From Vulcanimicrobiota bacterium (lineage in GTDB: Bacteria > Vulcanimicrobiota > Vulcanimicrobiia > Vulcanimicrobiales > Vulcanimicrobiaceae), in assembly GCA_003133185.1 (NCBI GenBank), contig PKWF01000231.1, positions 1 through 6,390 of the forward strand: a DNA stretch of 6,390 bases. Direction: 5' to 3'. Below the pieces are notes generated by a model. It ran no database searches, was not told the DNA's origin, and worked only from the letters and a program-made list of their open reading frames with translations. A program made the position numbers and the translations under genes. Positions 4,212 through 6,390 of this stretch are shown here, in pieces. The stretch's first letter is position 1. Each line of letters starts with the position of its first letter.

Positions 4212-6390
4212 CTACCGCTGTTTCGCGTCGAGTACCCGTTGAGCCTCGGCGGCACTTTGGACGGGGCGGACCCCAAGGCGCATCTCGACCGATCGGCGTG
4301 CGAAGATCAGCGTTACGAGTTCCGCACCGCGCGTCGTCCGCAGGTCCATCCGCGCCACGTCTCCGCGGCGCCAGCGCAGCGTCGTTAAGCGTCGGCCATG
4401 GAGTATCCCGAAAGCATCTTCCTCGGATCCCTTGAGAACCGCGTCGCCGGGGACAAAGGCGAAGCCGGAGATGCTCTCGAGGCGCGCGGTGGAGCGCGCA
4501 ACGTGTGGCGCAAACTCCTCAGCAACGAGGACTTCGTCGTCGCCGCCTCCCAGCGTCAGCGTGCGCGTAAAGAGGGCACCGCCATCCGGTAGGTCGGGCG
4601 CGTCGTAGGAACACGTGATGCGTGCAGTCGTCAGCACGTCGTTTCTGCTACAGGCGTACGGACGGTTAAACGTGCCCGCCGCGATCGGATGCGTATATGC
4701 TGCAATGTAGTCGCGGGACGATGCCGGCGGCCCGGGATCGGTCGCATCTCTCAAGAGGCCGATACTCGTCGCTGAATTTGTCTTTCCGTCGCTGAGTTCG
4801 GCAACTCTGGCGCCGGCAAAGGGAGCAAAGACAACGCGCAGGCGTCCGTTCGCGAGCGTCGTGCCGTCGGGATCTTGAAACGGAGGTGGACTTCCCAACC
4901 GCGGTACGGGCGCCCCTGCCGGCGTCGCCGCGGAAATGCCGACCGGGATGACTCGCGCACTGCGGGGCCGTAGGTCGAAACCGGCTACCACAACCGTGCG
5001 ATTCGCTAGATGAATGCGCATCGCGTTGATGCGGCGCAGCACGCCGTTCGGATTGATCGCGACGATAAAACCGTACGAGGAATCGTTGGCGAGCAAGAGC
5101 GTTACATCGGAGGCTTTCCTCGGGGGCGCGGAAACGGGTACTGCCGACGCGTCGAAGAGTAGCCGGCCAGATCGGCGTAATGCCGCTAGCTGCGCGATGG
5201 CCGCAGGTTGTATGCGATGCATGAGCGGGTCTGTCGGAAGCAGCGGAAGGAGAAGCGGCTGCGAGCGTAAGGCGCGATCGCCATCGGCGAGAAGGTCGAC
5301 CAGCGTGCACGACAAGCCGCGAGCACTGCACGCGCGTTGCATGGCGATTGTGGCGCCCGCAAAGGCGCTAAAATCTGCGCCGCTCAGACTGCCCGGCGCG
5401 AAGAGGCTTGGCGGCCAGATAATCGACGCATCCGCCGCAATGTGAGTTCTCGCAAGCGCGGCTCCGTACCGCGCAATGAGATCGCCGAAGATGCGTGTGG
5501 GCGCGTAGCGGGGCGACGCGCGAAGGTCGACGGTGAGCGCCGCATCCCACGCGTAGGACCAGTTCGCCCACGGAGCCTCCCAGCCGTGCGGATAGATCGT
5601 ATCCTGCGCCGGAAAGTTGACGAATCCGTGCGCGCCGTCGCGCAGGAGCTCGCCAAGCGCGAGCGCCGTGTTCGACGAATCGCTCGGTCGCGGAGCGGCC
5701 TCGTCGGCGGCCTGCAGCCAACCGGCTTGAAACTCGGACTGCATCACCGGAAATTCCGGCTGCGTCTGCAGCAAACCGGTCGCAAAATCGAGATCGGCGA
5801 GGTCGTGGCTGCCGATGCGATACGAATTGCTTTGATACCAGTTGCCCCAGGCCCATGCCGGCGACGCGCTCGGAACCTTCATCTCGTAGGTATTGATAAA
5901 GAGCGGTACGCGCGAACCAACGACCGACGCCACCGTCCGGCGTAGCCAGTCGACGTACGCATGCCAATGTGGCGCCGGCCACGTGTCGTTATCGAGATAG
6001 GCGCCCTGATCGTCGTCCAGCGCGATCGCAATGACATCGTGCGAGTAAGGCTCGACGCTCCGCAAGACATCGGTTAACCATTGGCCGGCGGAGGCCAAGT
6101 GCTGCGCGTTGGCGAGCCATTCCGCGGCGGCCGTGTCGGCGTGCGCATTTTGGAGCGTCGCCGTGGCTGGATACCGTCCTTCGAGGACGTCGTGCAGCGG
6201 CATGTTATATTGCGGACGCTGGAGCAGCCACCCAGGATATCCTCCGTTTCGCCATTCGTTGCGAATCACGGGTCCCGGCCGCAGAATAAGCTTGAAGCCG
6301 AGCTCGTGCGTCAGCTTCAACAAGCCCAAAAGATCCCGGCGCGGATCCGTGGCACCGTTGAAGTCGCGCTCGCCTTCCAACGGCTCGTGC
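4212..6390 (-). CDS. GH35 family beta-galactosidase-like hydrolase, 5' end off window
   Basis: The frame is open to the right edge, where it reads H-E-P-L-E-G-E-R-D-F-N-G, the GH35 'HEP..G.FDF.G' motif, so the start codon lies beyond 6390. Counting the TTG at 6380 as residue 1, the (beta/alpha)8 domain shows LRPGPVIRNEW..GG.PGWLL (33-53). The acid/base region is ALDDDQGAY (120-128), and S-E-F-Q-A-G-W (215-221) carries the nucleophile Glu216. The closing SYAWDAAL...YAPTRIFGDLI lies near 275-302. Residues from about 305 to 470 look like an amidotransferase-like alpha/beta domain (P-L-L-L-P-L-L-P-T-D, S-G-R-L-L-F-D-A-S). A beta-rich C-terminal part runs to residue 722. The family cleaves terminal beta-galactosides with retention of configuration. 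The usual Glu acid/base is Asp124 here, so substrate and activity are uncertain. Secretion cannot be judged without the N-terminus. The stop TAG at 4212 is five bases from tRNA-Leu. Confidence 0.88.
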   Translation of the reverse strand, partial: HEPLEGERDFNGATDPRRDLLGLLKLTHELGFKLILRPGPVIRNEWRNGGYPGWLLQRPQYNMPLHDVLEGRYPATATLQNAHADTAAAEWLANAQHLASAGQWLTDVLRSVEPYSHDVIAIALDDDQGAYLDNDTWPAPHWHAYVDWLRRTVASVVGSRVPLFINTYEMKVPSASPAWAWGNWYQSNSYRIGSHDLADLDFATGLLQTQPEFPVMQSEFQAGWLQAADEAAPRPSDSSNTALALGELLRDGAHGFVNFPAQDTIYPHGWEAPWANWSYAWDAALTVDLRASPRYAPTRIFGDLIARYGAALARTHIAADASIIWPPSLFAPGSLSGADFSAFAGATIAMQRACSARGLSCTLVDLLADGDRALRSQPLLLPLLPTDPLMHRIQPAAIAQLAALRRSGRLLFDASAVPVSAPPRKASDVTLLLANDSSYGFIVAINPNGVLRRINAMRIHLANRTVVVAGFDLRPRSARVIPVGISAATPAGAPVPRLGSPPPFQDPDGTTLANGRLRVVFAPFAGARVAELSDGKTNSATSIGLLRDATDPGPPASSRDYIAAYTHPIAAGTFNRPYACSRNDVLTTARITCSYDAPDLPDGGALFTRTLTLGGGDDEVLVAEEFAPHVARSTARLESISGFAFVPGDAVLKGSEEDAFGILHGRRLTTLRWRRGDVARMDLRTTRGAELVTLIFARRSVEMRLGVRPVQSAAEAQRVLDAKQR

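Noticed and set aside
4082..4276. Minus-strand frame containing M-A-D-A-A-A-S-K-A-A-E-A-T-H-V-G
   Set aside because: It is a translation of the tRNA-Leu gene, a classic spurious protein; the plus-strand counterpart at 3952-4242 (K-W-E-S-N-P-H-E-L) is the same artefact.
5337..5982. Open frames of about 200 codons on both strands inside the GH35 gene
   Set aside because: They are GC-rich shadow frames, Arg-rich and without recognisable motifs, while the GH35 frame carries clear family motifs throughout.

Overview
The window looks like chromosomal DNA of a GC-rich (roughly 58-60% by eye), uncultured-type Gram-negative bacterium. Several features together fit Candidatus Eremiobacterota (WPS-2/Vulcanimicrobiota) or, less likely, Acidobacteriota: two GloVer-repeat lipoproteins, an NHL-repeat protein with a Gly/Ser-rich lipoprotein-like N-terminus, a lone Flp pilin, and a dispersed 'CCTGAGCG..GTCGAAGG' type repeat. 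This placement is an inference from gene-family content, not a proof. Apart from one tRNA and one unrecognised small protein, the encoded products are predicted to be surface or secreted.

Layout, left to right. Positions 1-669 (minus): the 5' part of a GloVer tandem-repeat lipoprotein whose 3' end lies off the left edge. Positions 670-835: divergent promoter region. Positions 836-2062 (plus): a second, complete GloVer lipoprotein with seven repeats. Positions 2076-2261 (minus): a Flp-type pilin, convergent with the previous gene. Positions 2262-2562: non-coding leader/promoter stretch with one good hairpin and a strong Shine-Dalgarno/GTG that is out of frame with the next gene. Positions 2563-3504 (plus): an NHL-type beta-propeller protein whose signal peptide appears broken by a frameshift. 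Positions 3505-3695: convergent intergenic gap with only weak hairpins. Positions 3696-4052 (minus): an unrecognised acidic protein of 118 residues. Positions 4126-4206 (minus): tRNA-Leu(CAA). Positions 4212-6390 (minus): a large GH35-family beta-galactosidase-like glycoside hydrolase, its N-terminus cut by the right edge.

The genes do not form one operon. The two GloVer genes are divergent paralogues. The GH35 gene, the tRNA and perhaps the small protein lie on one strand and could share a transcript, since the tRNA starts 5 bases after the GH35 stop codon. I see no defence system, CRISPR array, transposase, integrase or recognisable new multi-gene system. The best leads are the frameshifted lipoprotein signal peptide of the NHL protein, the Glu-to-Asp change at the GH35 acid/base position, the repeat element spliced in frame into a lipoprotein linker, and the near-identical internal repeat arrays of the GloVer genes.
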